From Brevibacillus choshinensis (GTDB lineage: Bacteria > Bacillota > Bacilli > Brevibacillales > Brevibacillaceae), in the NCBI RefSeq assembly GCF_001420695.1, contig NZ_LJJB01000007.1, positions 457,890 to 521,889 on the forward strand: DNA of 64,000 bases, read 5' to 3'. The notes beneath the pieces were generated by a model. It saw only the letters and a list, made by a program, of their open reading frames with translations. It did no database searches and was not told the DNA's origin. This document shows, piece by piece, positions 26,038 through 34,859 of the stretch (position 1 is its first letter; each line of letters opens with the position of its first letter). Both the position numbers and the translations under genes were made by a program.

Positions 26038-27658
26038 GGCGAACCCTCCTTACTACGCCATATCCCAGCAATCCGATAAACAAGATGACCGTGAGTGCGA
26101 AGACTGGGACATTGTGTGGTTTAAATACGAGCACCCGATGTGTATTGTAGATGGTCGCGACGATTTCATTTTGCTTGTCGCCATCGACGTCGCCTACCTG
26201 TACGTTAATCAGTGGCAAGTAGATGCGCCAGTTTTCTTTCAGACCATCTGGTGTATAGTCGTACCCGCTCAAATAGCGGCTATCGGTGGTACTGACCCAG
26301 CTTTTTGCTTTGGCGATAATTTCAGGCTTACTGTTTCCGACAGCTGCAAAATTGGAGAAGCGGAAGCTCTTGTCCTTATCAGAGCTTGCCCACAAAATCT
26401 CCCACGTGCCATCAGCTTTCGGTTTTAAAATGTAGGACGGTTTACCGGCGATCAGCAACTCGTCTACTTTGTCGTGATCGATATCAGCCGGAATAAATTC
26501 AGCGGTAGCCAGCTCCGCTTCCTTGCGGGTCAGCGTGTACGCTTCGTTTACGGTACCATCCGGTTCTACTTCGAGGACACTCAGGTGCTCACCCATGGCG
26601 AGCAAGCCTTCTTTTCCATCGGGAAGCATCATGGTGGTCAAGAGCTTGGTCGCTTTGGTCGTACCACCAAAAGGCTTGTCTTCATACGTTCCAGTCAGCA
26701 TACCGTCCTTGATATGCAAATCTTTGTATTTGCTGCCCAGCTGATGGCGTAGATCCATACTTCCGCCGTTTTCGGCGAGCTGATTTGCAATGTTGTCCAT
26801 ATCCAGCATAAACGCGCGATAAGGTGCCGTTCCTACTTGCAGCATGCCTTCTGCGTATGACTGACGTTGGACGTTCGGCACGAGCTGGCCATCCTTCATC
26901 GTATAGTAAGGGAATCCTGGGTAGTCCGTCGGCATTTGCTCCTTGATACGAGCCATGGTTTCAGGCGAGATCTGGTCGTTCGGCATGCGGACCATCTTGC
27001 CGTCCTTCCAGGTCAGAACGTACAGGGAGACAGGCTCAGGCTGCAGGTGTAGGAGCTTGTCTGCCAGCTCTTTTTTCTCCTCTTCGGTCTCCGGCTTTTT
27101 CGCCGCTTCTTCGGGCAGAGGGAGCTCATCCGCATTTCCATATGTGATGATTTCCTGTTTGCCATCATTATCCACGTCGTACAGAGCCATTGGGAAATAG
27201 TCTACCCATTGTCCGTTGTACAGACGGTCTGATTCGTATTTCACCGTAAAGTGGCTTAATGCAGCCAAGGTATCACGATTGAATGTGACATTGGCGAGCA
27301 AGGCGATGACTACGAGAGAGCCGACCGCTTTCCAGTTTAATCGTCCATACCATTTTACGAGCAAACCGATGACGATGACGGCAATCGCGCCACCAATCAA
27401 GAGCGCAGCTGTAGTCTTTACATCGACGCGAGTCAAGGCGCGGTCGAGGAGCAAGACCCCTACCGTGAAGGCAAGTACTTGTCGGCGTTCATCTGGATGC
27501 ACCACGTAATAGCAAAAAGCGAGCAGTGGTAGAAACACCAAGAGAGCGATCCACGTCAAGTCGAGAAACGCAGGTTTGATCAATAGATGGTAGATAAGCA
27601 GCAGAGCAACGGCGTACAATGCCCAGCCGACCGTAGCTAGAATAGGATTGCGTCGCAT
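26030..27658 (-). CDS. Membrane protein with extracellular FG-GAP/VCBS-like repeats
   Basis: About 542 residues. The N-terminal part has four to five membrane segments (residues 1-125). A large external region follows with three calcium-loop-like FG-GAP motifs (LYDVDNDGKQEIITYG, PADIDHDKVDELLIAG, VGDVDGDKQNEIVATIY), and a final membrane helix near the C-terminus. Such repeats suggest a beta-propeller or carbohydrate/protein-binding surface. I start at ATG 27658 (behind AGGTGG) rather than GTG 27670, which would overlap the upstream gene. It sits between a Wzy-like protein and a lipoprotein in one operon. Confidence 0.8.
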   Translation of the reverse strand: MRRNPILATVGWALYAVALLLIYHLLIKPAFLDLTWIALLVFLPLLAFCYYVVHPDERRQVLAFTVGVLLLDRALTRVDVKTTAALLIGGAIAVIVIGLLVKWYGRLNWKAVGSLVVIALLANVTFNRDTLAALSHFTVKYESDRLYNGQWVDYFPMALYDVDNDGKQEIITYGNADELPLPEEAAKKPETEEEKKELADKLLHLQPEPVSLYVLTWKDGKMVRMPNDQISPETMARIKEQMPTDYPGFPYYTMKDGQLVPNVQRQSYAEGMLQVGTAPYRAFMLDMDNIANQLAENGGSMDLRHQLGSKYKDLHIKDGMLTGTYEDKPFGGTTKATKLLTTMMLPDGKEGLLAMGEHLSVLEVEPDGTVNEAYTLTRKEAELATAEFIPADIDHDKVDELLIAGKPSYILKPKADGTWEILWASSDKDKSFRFSNFAAVGNSKPEIIAKAKSWVSTTDSRYLSGYDYTPDGLKENWRIYLPLINVQVGDVDGDKQNEIVATIYNTHRVLVFKPHNVPVFALTVILFIGLLGYGVVRRVRHA

Positions 27659-27663
27659 GGGAT

Positions 27664-28926
27664 TCACCACCTTTTTGTTTGTGTCTGGTCGACGTACAAT
27701 GCGCAGAAGAAGCCGCCGAACAGCCAGAAGTAGAGGGCCAAGAAAGGCACCTCAAAAATGTTTTCCACCAGATTGTGCAGGGCCACGGCAAACAGTCCGC
27801 CAAATAGGCCCAATAGGGAGAAGAAATAAGGTGATTGGGTCATGCTTCGAATCACTTTGATTCCATAGCGCAGGATCTGGGCGACGAGACCGATCAACAT
27901 GATGATTCCGATCAATCCAAACTCTGCGAGACTCTTAAAGAAGTAGCTGTCCGAATAAATGGTGCCGAAATGTCGAGACGCAACCGCTCCGCCATGGTGG
28001 CCGAGACCGACGCCAAACAGAGGCTCCACACGCATTTTGTCATAAGCTTCACCCCATCGTCCGAGGCGTCCGCCATTCATGCTCGATTCGAAATAGTCGG
28101 GGGTAAACAAAGTAAAGATACGGTTGCTCACCTTTCCGACAAGGGGAACAGATTCAGGTACAAAGAACAGGCCAACTGCACAGATCACACCTACAAGCGC
28201 CAGATATAGAGCGATACGCTTTTTCCATATGTAGCAGCAAATGAACAACGAGAAGGCAAGCGCAAACCAGGCGCCACGCGATCCAGTCATGACCAAGGCA
28301 AGTAATGACGTGAGTGTTACGACAGCCCAGAGCACCTTTTCCTTGCGAGTCTGTGCCTTCAAAAACAGTCCGGCAGCTACAGGGGCGATCAAGGCCATAT
28401 AACTCCCTAGCACGTTCGGACTGGTCACAAAGGAAAAGGCACGAGTCGTGACGGCCTCGCCTTCTTGTACCCAGGATTCAGGTGTTTTCACACCGATTAC
28501 GACTTGCATGACACCGACCAGTCCGGCCAAAAATCCAACCAGAGCTAGTCCTTTCATGAGCTTGTCTAGCTGCTCCATCGACTGCAGGAGGTAGAATCCC
28601 ATTAAAAAGGCGATGATGTACTGATAGACCGAGCGGAAGCCTTCTACGCTGGCATCCCAGTTGGCCATGTCAGTCACCATCAAGGCGATACCGAGAACCA
28701 GAAAAGCGATCAAGAGATGCTTGATCGGAGGCATCGTCCGTTTGCCCTGAAAATAGGCAATGAACGTGAATGCCATCAGGACGAGGAGCAATGCCTCATC
28801 CCAAAAAGATGAAACGACGGGAATCGGTAGAATTTTCCGCAACACATAATCAATGACAGGATAGGCCAAAAGCAAATACAACCACGTGGTTGATTGGCTT
28901 CCCCACTTCAACACGGTTTCTCTCAT
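27664..28926 (-). CDS. O-antigen ligase/polymerase family protein (Wzy_C domain)
   Basis: A 420-residue membrane protein with about ten to twelve segments and a large outer loop carrying the Wzy_C signature YDKMRVEPLFGVGLGHHGG. Family members polymerise or ligate lipid-linked glycans on the outer membrane face. In a Gram-positive cell it may polymerise a wall or exopolysaccharide, or attach glycan to protein. It is the first gene of a three-gene minus-strand operon with the FG-GAP protein and the lipoprotein, and is divergent from a MurJ-like flippase. Confidence 0.85.
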   Translation of the reverse strand: MRETVLKWGSQSTTWLYLLLAYPVIDYVLRKILPIPVVSSFWDEALLLVLMAFTFIAYFQGKRTMPPIKHLLIAFLVLGIALMVTDMANWDASVEGFRSVYQYIIAFLMGFYLLQSMEQLDKLMKGLALVGFLAGLVGVMQVVIGVKTPESWVQEGEAVTTRAFSFVTSPNVLGSYMALIAPVAAGLFLKAQTRKEKVLWAVVTLTSLLALVMTGSRGAWFALAFSLFICCYIWKKRIALYLALVGVICAVGLFFVPESVPLVGKVSNRIFTLFTPDYFESSMNGGRLGRWGEAYDKMRVEPLFGVGLGHHGGAVASRHFGTIYSDSYFFKSLAEFGLIGIIMLIGLVAQILRYGIKVIRSMTQSPYFFSLLGLFGGLFAVALHNLVENIFEVPFLALYFWLFGGFFCALYVDQTQTKRW

Positions 28927-29013
28927 TTTGTTTGTAGTCCTCCTACATGCAGGGATTAACCTGTCTATTATAATGAATCCATCTAGCTTGCCGCAAGCAG
29001 GGCAGGAAAGTGG

Positions 29014-29043
29014 TTGGTAGGAACGGTGGAAATAAGATATGAT
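29014..29043 (+). promoter_or_regulatory. Candidate promoter of the MurJ-like flippase gene
   Basis: TTGGTA, an 18-base spacer and TATGAT, about 50 bases before the start codon. Confidence 0.5.
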
Positions 29044-29094
29044 AGCAAGGTATTAACAGCATTCGTCGTTTACTAGGGATTGGAGATAAGGTAC

Positions 29095-30621
29095 ATGAGT
29101 TTGTTAAAAATCGCTTCAATGATTGTCGTGCTGACGCTGGTTGGAAGGCTGCTGGGCTTTTTTCGCAGTATCTACCTCTCCAGCTTGTACGGGACAGGGA
29201 TGGAGTCGGATGCTTTTAATATTGCAGCGACGATTCCTCTCACGTTGTTTTTGGTCGTGCCGGGTGCTGTGAATGCCATCCTCATTCCGACCATGCGTGG
29301 ACTGATGGAAAAACAGCAGCGAACAGCTGAGCTGTACCACAAAATGCTGACGATCATACTCGTCGTCTTCGTCGTAATGGCGGGACTGGGAGTGGGCTTT
29401 TCTAGGGAAATGGCTGCGATGTTTGGCCTGACCGGAGCCAAGCTGGACCTGACAGCTGACATGCTACGGTGGATGTGGCCCTCTGCGATTTTTATAGGTT
29501 TGACAGGGCTGTGGTCGAGTATTTGCAACTCGCATCAGCATTTCTTTACGCCAACACTCGGGACCGTCGCGAATGGGGCGGTAGTCATCGTCAGTATGTA
29601 TCTGTTAGTTCCGGCGTACGGTCCAAATGGACTTGCGATTGCGACCTCTCTCGGGTACTTGGCTGCGATGCTGACCATGATTCCGACCTTGCGCCGTTTT
29701 GGCTACGAGCATCGTTTGTCTTTTGAGTGGCGTGATGATGCTGCCCTAAAAGGAATGGGGGAGAGGGTCATTCCTATTCTCATCGGGGCTGTCGTAGCAC
29801 AAGCAACGACGTTTCTGGAGAGGGGCTTCGCCGAAGGAGTAGGAACAGGCGTCATTTCTGCTCTGGCCAACGCCAACCAAATCGTACAGATGCCCATGGC
29901 AATATTTGTAGGAGCATTCACCTTGCCGCTCTTCCCTTTGCTCGCGAGCCACGTGAAGCGTGGAGAGATGAAAGAAATGAAGCAAATCCTGCAAAAAGGG
30001 CTTGCTTATCTGCTGATCTTGCTCATTCCTGTGACAGTTGGTCTTGCTTTGTACGCGGAGCCTGTCGTGCGGCTCGCCTTCGAACGGGGGGCCTTTGATG
30101 AACACTCCGTCGCTTTGACGGCTTGGGCTTTACCATTCTATGGGCTAGGTCTTTACTTTTTGGCGGCCCGCGATTTATTGACTCGCGCTTTTTACGCGTT
30201 GGAAAACACACGTACACCCGTCGTGATCGGAGCGATTGGAATCGGGGTGTACGCTGTCGCCAACTGGTTGTTGATTCCAGTGATGGGACACGGCGGAATC
30301 GCACTCGCCAATGCCTTGTCTGCTCTCAGTCAGGCAATCTTGCTCTTCGTTTTGCTCTGGAAAGCGGTGGGTAGACCCGTTCAGGCAGGCTTTCTCAAGA
30401 CGCTAGCAAAGACGTTGTTCGCTTGTGTCGTGATGGGAGGGGCCATCGTTTTGGTAGACCCTTGGTTGTCGCTATTACCTCTATGGATCTATTTGCCCCT
30501 CGGTATCGGAGGAGCTGCGTTGATTTATTTGGCTGTATTGGCCGTTCTGCGTGAGCCACTCGTGTCTGAGCTGCTGCAAAAAGTACGCAGACGATCTACT
30601 CCATCGGCTGGGCGCTCGTAA
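29095..30621 (+). CDS. MurJ/MviN-family lipid flippase
   Basis: A 508-residue MOP-superfamily flippase with fourteen predicted membrane segments. MviN signatures include GRLLGFFRSIYLSSLYGTG, FNIAATIPLTLFLVVPGAVN and FYALENTRTPVVIG. MurJ proteins export lipid II or related lipid-linked precursors to the outer membrane face. In this polysaccharide-rich context a secondary wall polymer precursor is an alternative cargo. I use ATG 29095 rather than the in-frame codon at 29080. The 3' end overlaps the converging PaaK-like gene by 26 bases. Confidence 0.88.
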   Translation: MSLLKIASMIVVLTLVGRLLGFFRSIYLSSLYGTGMESDAFNIAATIPLTLFLVVPGAVNAILIPTMRGLMEKQQRTAELYHKMLTIILVVFVVMAGLGVGFSREMAAMFGLTGAKLDLTADMLRWMWPSAIFIGLTGLWSSICNSHQHFFTPTLGTVANGAVVIVSMYLLVPAYGPNGLAIATSLGYLAAMLTMIPTLRRFGYEHRLSFEWRDDAALKGMGERVIPILIGAVVAQATTFLERGFAEGVGTGVISALANANQIVQMPMAIFVGAFTLPLFPLLASHVKRGEMKEMKQILQKGLAYLLILLIPVTVGLALYAEPVVRLAFERGAFDEHSVALTAWALPFYGLGLYFLAARDLLTRAFYALENTRTPVVIGAIGIGVYAVANWLLIPVMGHGGIALANALSALSQAILLFVLLWKAVGRPVQAGFLKTLAKTLFACVVMGGAIVLVDPWLSLLPLWIYLPLGIGGAALIYLAVLAVLREPLVSELLQKVRRRSTPSAGRS

Positions 30622-31972
30622 GCGGACATTCCCGGATCGCGTAGCGGAATTTTCCTGATCCTGTAGGCGCGATCTGGTCGACGTACGCCACTTGTACGCT
30701 GACCTCACCCAGAGCCGTACGGATACCTGCCAGGAGGCGATCTTCATCAGCAGAGTGAAAACGTCCTGGCTCCTTGACCAGCTTAAGGCTAAGGCTCTGC
30801 GGCTCGTGCTGGATGATCTGGAAGGTGCGAAAGCTTTCCAGGTTCCGCACGATATGATTGAAATAATGCCCGTGCACATACTGGCCATTTTGAGAGATGA
30901 ACATGTCGTCTTCTCGACCATCGATTGTTTCGAGGAGAGGATAGTTAATACCACAAGAACAGGCATCAGGAGAAAGGGCGACCATATCTCCTAGCTGATA
31001 GCGCAAGCGTGGCATGACGGTATTGTGCAGGTCCGTGACGAGCAATACCCCGGATTCACCAGGATAGAGCGGGAGGCTCGTGATCGGATCGACGACCTCC
31101 AAATAACAGTTTTCACTAAAAGCGTGCATTCTGTCTTCGGAGCATTGAAAAGCAATAATTCCTCCGTCACGGGCTCCGTACTCGTTGATGACAGGAGCTA
31201 GGAAGGCTTCGGCGATTTTTTTGCGCTGATGCTCATGCAGACTTTCCGCTGTAGAAACGACACCTTTTAATGGCACACCTACCGTCCAGCCGCGGTTTAG
31301 CATCATCTCCGCCAGCGTGTGGAGGGCAGAAGCGTAACCGTACAAGTAAGCGGGACGAAATCGTTGGATCAGAGTGAGGTGCGTTTCCAGCCTTCGTTCA
31401 TCCAGTTCGTAGGCAGAGAGAAGCAGCCGGTTTTTGAGCCAGCGTTCCTTCCATCTGTATTGTCGAGCTTGTTGCTGGTTTAATTCCAGAGGAGAGCCCC
31501 AGATCATCACACAAGGGTCGCCGATCTGAATGCCGTGCCAGGACAGACCGAGCCAGCGCGCTGCTTCGTATCGTTCCACGGCTAGACGATCCAAGTAAAA
31601 ACGGGTCGGTTCTCCGGTCGAGCCACCTGTGCGATTTCCAATCAGCTTGTTTGACAGAGCTCCCTTTGTCAAATACTCGTCAGCATACTGGCGAAAATGT
31701 GTTTTGGTCAGGACAGGGAGTCGCTGCAAAAAACGCTCGGGTGTAACAGGACTATGGTCCCAATCCGCCGCGAATGAAGCGTAGGCAGGTACGTTTTGAA
31801 CCGCATGCTGAAGCAGTCTACCTAGCTTCTGGCTTTGCCGGTCTAGCAACTGTTCATGCGATACTTTCTGTGCGTGCTGCAATTCTCGTAAATAGTGGCG
31901 CGTGCGATTTTCCTTCAGACGCTCCATCAATGGCCACTGTACGTGACGGATCAAAAAACCGGTTACGGGCAT
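30596..31972 (-). CDS. PaaK/CapK-like adenylate-forming ligase
   Basis: A 458-residue protein of the phenylacetate-CoA ligase/CapK family. The ATP-binding loop is NRTGGSTGEPTRFYLD. A central NEYGARDGGIIAFQC and the motif PRLRYQLGDMV follow, and the C-terminus carries the late GSGKFRYA loop. A CSCG pair near residue 360 fits the metal site of this family. CapK-type proteins occur in capsule clusters, where the activated acid and acceptor are mostly unknown. It lies between two flippase genes, on the opposite strand, which suggests modification of an exported glycan. Confidence 0.85.
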   Translation of the reverse strand: MPVTGFLIRHVQWPLMERLKENRTRHYLRELQHAQKVSHEQLLDRQSQKLGRLLQHAVQNVPAYASFAADWDHSPVTPERFLQRLPVLTKTHFRQYADEYLTKGALSNKLIGNRTGGSTGEPTRFYLDRLAVERYEAARWLGLSWHGIQIGDPCVMIWGSPLELNQQQARQYRWKERWLKNRLLLSAYELDERRLETHLTLIQRFRPAYLYGYASALHTLAEMMLNRGWTVGVPLKGVVSTAESLHEHQRKKIAEAFLAPVINEYGARDGGIIAFQCSEDRMHAFSENCYLEVVDPITSLPLYPGESGVLLVTDLHNTVMPRLRYQLGDMVALSPDACSCGINYPLLETIDGREDDMFISQNGQYVHGHYFNHIVRNLESFRTFQIIQHEPQSLSLKLVKEPGRFHSADEDRLLAGIRTALGEVSVQVAYVDQIAPTGSGKFRYAIRECPLTSAQPME

Positions 31973-32147
31973 GATTACCCCTCCTGTTCATGGCAGACGA
32001 TTCTAAGAAGTCGTTGGAATCTGTGTTTCATCAGTATTCCTGCCAAATTCCATCGTTATACCTGTTTGCTGGAAAGGGTAAATGATAGTAGGATAGAGAG
32101 TGGGTTCATGTCGATTCGGGGGACGCCCCCCTATAAAGGAGTTTCCC

Positions 32148-33785
32148 ATGTTGAAAAAAAGTCATTTTCTCGCAGGCGCGTTAATTCTCGCTGTAGCGGG
32201 AATTTTGTCCAAAGTGATCGGGATGTTCTATCGAATTCCTCTGCAGGAAATCGTAGGGGACAACGGTCTCGGTCTCTACCAAGAGGTATATCCGCTCTAT
32301 TTGACCTTTCTGATTCTCGCTACAGCAGGTGTTCCTGTGGCGTTATCACGGGTCATCGCAGAAGCACTAGCTGAGGGTAAACAAGTCTCCGTCGGCCAAA
32401 TATTGGCTCGCAGCATGGTGATGATGGGAGCTATCGGTATCGCCCTGTTTGCGATTTTGTACGTCACTTCACCACTGATTGCGAAATTAATGGGGAATCC
32501 TCATTTAATTGAGCCGATACGCGCGATTTCCCTTTCCCTCTTATTTGTTCCACTGATTGCCGTGATTCGCGGGTTCTTTTACGGCTATCAGAAGATGATG
32601 TTCGTGGGACTGTCCCAGATTGTCGAGCAGACCTTGCGAGTGGTGTTTATCCTGGTCGCTTCACTCTATCTGGTGTCGCTTGGAGAAGACACGGATACGG
32701 TCATCACTGGAGTAAACTTCGGAACGATGATCAGCACGTTTTTGAGTCTTGGTTTTCTCGCACTGCTGATGTGGTTGCATAACCGAAAGAACTCAGTGTT
32801 CCAAGGAGCGCAATGGAATCGTGTGGATTGGTGGTACGATCGTGCTTTCTTTGCATCGATGTGGCGGATTGCGTGGCCAATCTGCGTCAGTGCCCTGGTC
32901 ATTCCGATTTTCAGCCTGACCGACTCCTTTCTCGCCATTAATATTTTTCGCTATATCTGGAATGTCGATGGTCTGACGGCGGATACGTGGTTCGGAATCT
33001 ACAGCCGGGGAGGCCCACTCTTGCAAATGGCGAGCCTGTTCGGTTCGTCGATCGCGCTATCGATCGTACCGGCGATTGCGGAAGCAGTGAGGCAAAAAGA
33101 CAATGAGCGTGTCACGACCTTGACGAAGCTTTCGCTGCGCTTTGCATGGCTGATCGGTCTGCCAGCTGGACTAGGCTTGACTGCTGTAGCGGAGGGGGCG
33201 AATCTGGCTCTTTACGGGGACATGGAAGGCACACGGGCGATGGCCATTCTCGGGATCAGTGCGATTCCTCTGTCCTTGCTCTTGGCGACCAACGGTATTT
33301 TGCAAGGGATCGGCAAGGAAAAGATCCCTGCACGTCATTTGCTCTACGGAGTCTTGGTAAAAGTGGCGGCTACCCTCGTATTTACTTCCTTGTTGGGAAT
33401 GGACGGTCTTTCCTTGTCCTGGTTATGTGCGACAGCGTTTGTCTGCATCCTCAACATGCGGACGATCAATCGACTGGTAGTAGTCCCGATCAATTGGCGT
33501 TTTGATACGCTATACCCGCTGCTAGTGGCAAACTTGATGCTGCTTTTGGCTTGGGGCGCTACGGAAGCCGCTGGTTTTCTGCTCGCAGGCAAAGAAAAAA
33601 TACGCCTGCTGGGTGCCTTTGAGACTGTCGCGGGAGTCGGAGTTGGCTTGTTTGTCTATTTAGGTCTGCTGCTGTTAATCCCACTGATTGAGGACAAAGA
33701 GCTAGATTGGCTGCCTGGTGGAAACAAACTCCGAACCTTGATGAATGCGATTCGTAAAAAAGAAACGCAATCAAAGATACAGTAA
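32148..33785 (+). CDS. Polysaccharide flippase, SpoVB/YtgP-like (MATE/PST family)
   Basis: A 545-residue protein with about fourteen membrane segments. The N-terminal signature GALILAVAGILSKVIGMFYRIPLQEIVG is typical of the SpoVB/YtgP (Amj-independent lipid II flippase) group. A second characteristic stretch is FYGYQKMMFVGLSQIVEQTLR. It may move lipid II or another undecaprenyl-linked oligosaccharide. The start is ATG 32148 behind AAAGGAG; an upstream in-frame codon at 32100 lacks a site. A strong terminator, then repeat copy B, follow. Confidence 0.9.
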   Translation: MLKKSHFLAGALILAVAGILSKVIGMFYRIPLQEIVGDNGLGLYQEVYPLYLTFLILATAGVPVALSRVIAEALAEGKQVSVGQILARSMVMMGAIGIALFAILYVTSPLIAKLMGNPHLIEPIRAISLSLLFVPLIAVIRGFFYGYQKMMFVGLSQIVEQTLRVVFILVASLYLVSLGEDTDTVITGVNFGTMISTFLSLGFLALLMWLHNRKNSVFQGAQWNRVDWWYDRAFFASMWRIAWPICVSALVIPIFSLTDSFLAINIFRYIWNVDGLTADTWFGIYSRGGPLLQMASLFGSSIALSIVPAIAEAVRQKDNERVTTLTKLSLRFAWLIGLPAGLGLTAVAEGANLALYGDMEGTRAMAILGISAIPLSLLLATNGILQGIGKEKIPARHLLYGVLVKVAATLVFTSLLGMDGLSLSWLCATAFVCILNMRTINRLVVVPINWRFDTLYPLLVANLMLLLAWGATEAAGFLLAGKEKIRLLGAFETVAGVGVGLFVYLGLLLLIPLIEDKELDWLPGGNKLRTLMNAIRKKETQSKIQ

Positions 33786-33793
33786 CGATACAC

Positions 33794-33842
33794 AAAAAGG
33801 GTGTCCCTTCTGTCTGCATGAGACAGGGGGACACCCTTTTTT
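33794..33842. terminator. Strong terminator after the SpoVB/YtgP-like gene
   Basis: AAAAAGGGTGTCCC...GGGACACCCTTTTTT, with an additional inner CTGTCT/AGACAG stem. Repeat copy B begins six bases after it. Confidence 0.92.
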
Positions 33843-33847
33843 ATACA

Positions 33848-33979
33848 GATAAGAATTTATAAGATTCTTATCCAGTATAAGTGCAACATAGCGAGACTTC
33901 GAACGAAGTGAGATAGCAAGACTTGTGCCCTTTGGGTACTAAGGCTCCGCAAAAGGCTTGGCGGAGCCAAGTTTTCTAA
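33848..33979 (+). repeat. Dispersed 133-bp repeat, copy B
   Basis: GATAAGAAT...ATTCTTATC palindrome, core AGTGCAACATAGCGAGACTT, ACTTCGAACGAAGT hairpin, then AGCAAGACTTGTGCC. It ends in a perfect right hairpin GGCTCCGC...GCGGAGCC followed by AAGTTTTCTAAT. It lies between a terminator and the 3' end of the minus-strand methyltransferase gene. It is nearly identical in layout to copies A (7752) and C (53363). Confidence 0.92.
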
Positions 33980-33989
33980 TGGGAAATCT

Positions 33990-34838
33990 CTACTTCTTTT
34001 GGTACACACATACGACCATTTTGACAAAGAACTCGCGAAACGCAGGGAGCTCTACCAACCCTTTGAGCTGATTGCGTAAAGGAATCTCTTTTTGGTAGAC
34101 AGCAGGCTGTGTGACTCCTTGCTGAATCCGACGAAAGCGTTTGATCGTCATGCGATTGATGTACGAGATCGTATCGCTACCGTCAGGACGTTTGTCAAAA
34201 CGGAAAGAAATACGGTCAGAACCGTCTGGCAAATCGCGAACGAGCTCTTTGTACGCATCGATCAGTGCCTGTTCGGAAAAGAGGGCGTGAACCCAAGGGA
34301 TTCCGATTGCATCCGAGAGATGGGCACCGTACGGATGGTAGTAAGGTGGGAAGTTGATGTAGAGATGACCTCCTGGCTTCAATACACGGAAGCACTCTTC
34401 CAATGTCTTTTCAGGCTCACCAACGTGCTCCATGGCGTCATTCATGATGATCGTGTCAAAGGTGTTGTCTTCGAACGTCATCCGAGCCGCGTCCCCTGTC
34501 ATGAAAGAGACGACGTCAGAGAGCCCTTTTTGTTTAGCAAAGTCATTTCCCTCTTCGGCGTAGTGAGGGACAATGTCGATGCCGATCATTTTTTTGGGAC
34601 CGTAAGTCGCGTAGTAGCACGTTTTTCCACCGCCACCGCAGCCGATATCCAGCACGGTTTTGTCTCGGAACATCTGCTCCTGGGAGTGGAAGGGGAGGAA
34701 GAACTGAATGGTCTGGTCCCCTTTTTGAAATTGCCATTCGGTATAGCTCATCTCTCCGTTGTTGGCCAGGTTAAATGGATGGACCGGGAGAGGGAATAAT
34801 CGATTCATTCCTATCAAAAGTTGAGAGGAAACGGACAT
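33990..34838 (-). CDS. SAM-dependent class I methyltransferase
   Basis: A 282-residue protein with a Rossmann SAM-binding fold: motif I VLDIGCGGGGKTCYYA (about residues 62-77), motif II acid GIDIVPHYAEEG, post-I GDAARM and motif IV NDAMEHVGEPEKTLEE followed by FRVLKPGGHLYINFPPYY. It resembles methyltransferases in glycan clusters. It begins 21 bases after the csaB stop and is cotranscribed with it. A role in capping or decorating the wall polysaccharide is inference. Confidence 0.85.
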   Translation of the reverse strand: MSVSSQLLIGMNRLFPLPVHPFNLANNGEMSYTEWQFQKGDQTIQFFLPFHSQEQMFRDKTVLDIGCGGGGKTCYYATYGPKKMIGIDIVPHYAEEGNDFAKQKGLSDVVSFMTGDAARMTFEDNTFDTIIMNDAMEHVGEPEKTLEECFRVLKPGGHLYINFPPYYHPYGAHLSDAIGIPWVHALFSEQALIDAYKELVRDLPDGSDRISFRFDKRPDGSDTISYINRMTIKRFRRIQQGVTQPAVYQKEIPLRNQLKGLVELPAFREFFVKMVVCVYQKK

Positions 34839-34859
34839 CTGCTAGTCCTCCTTTTCAAG

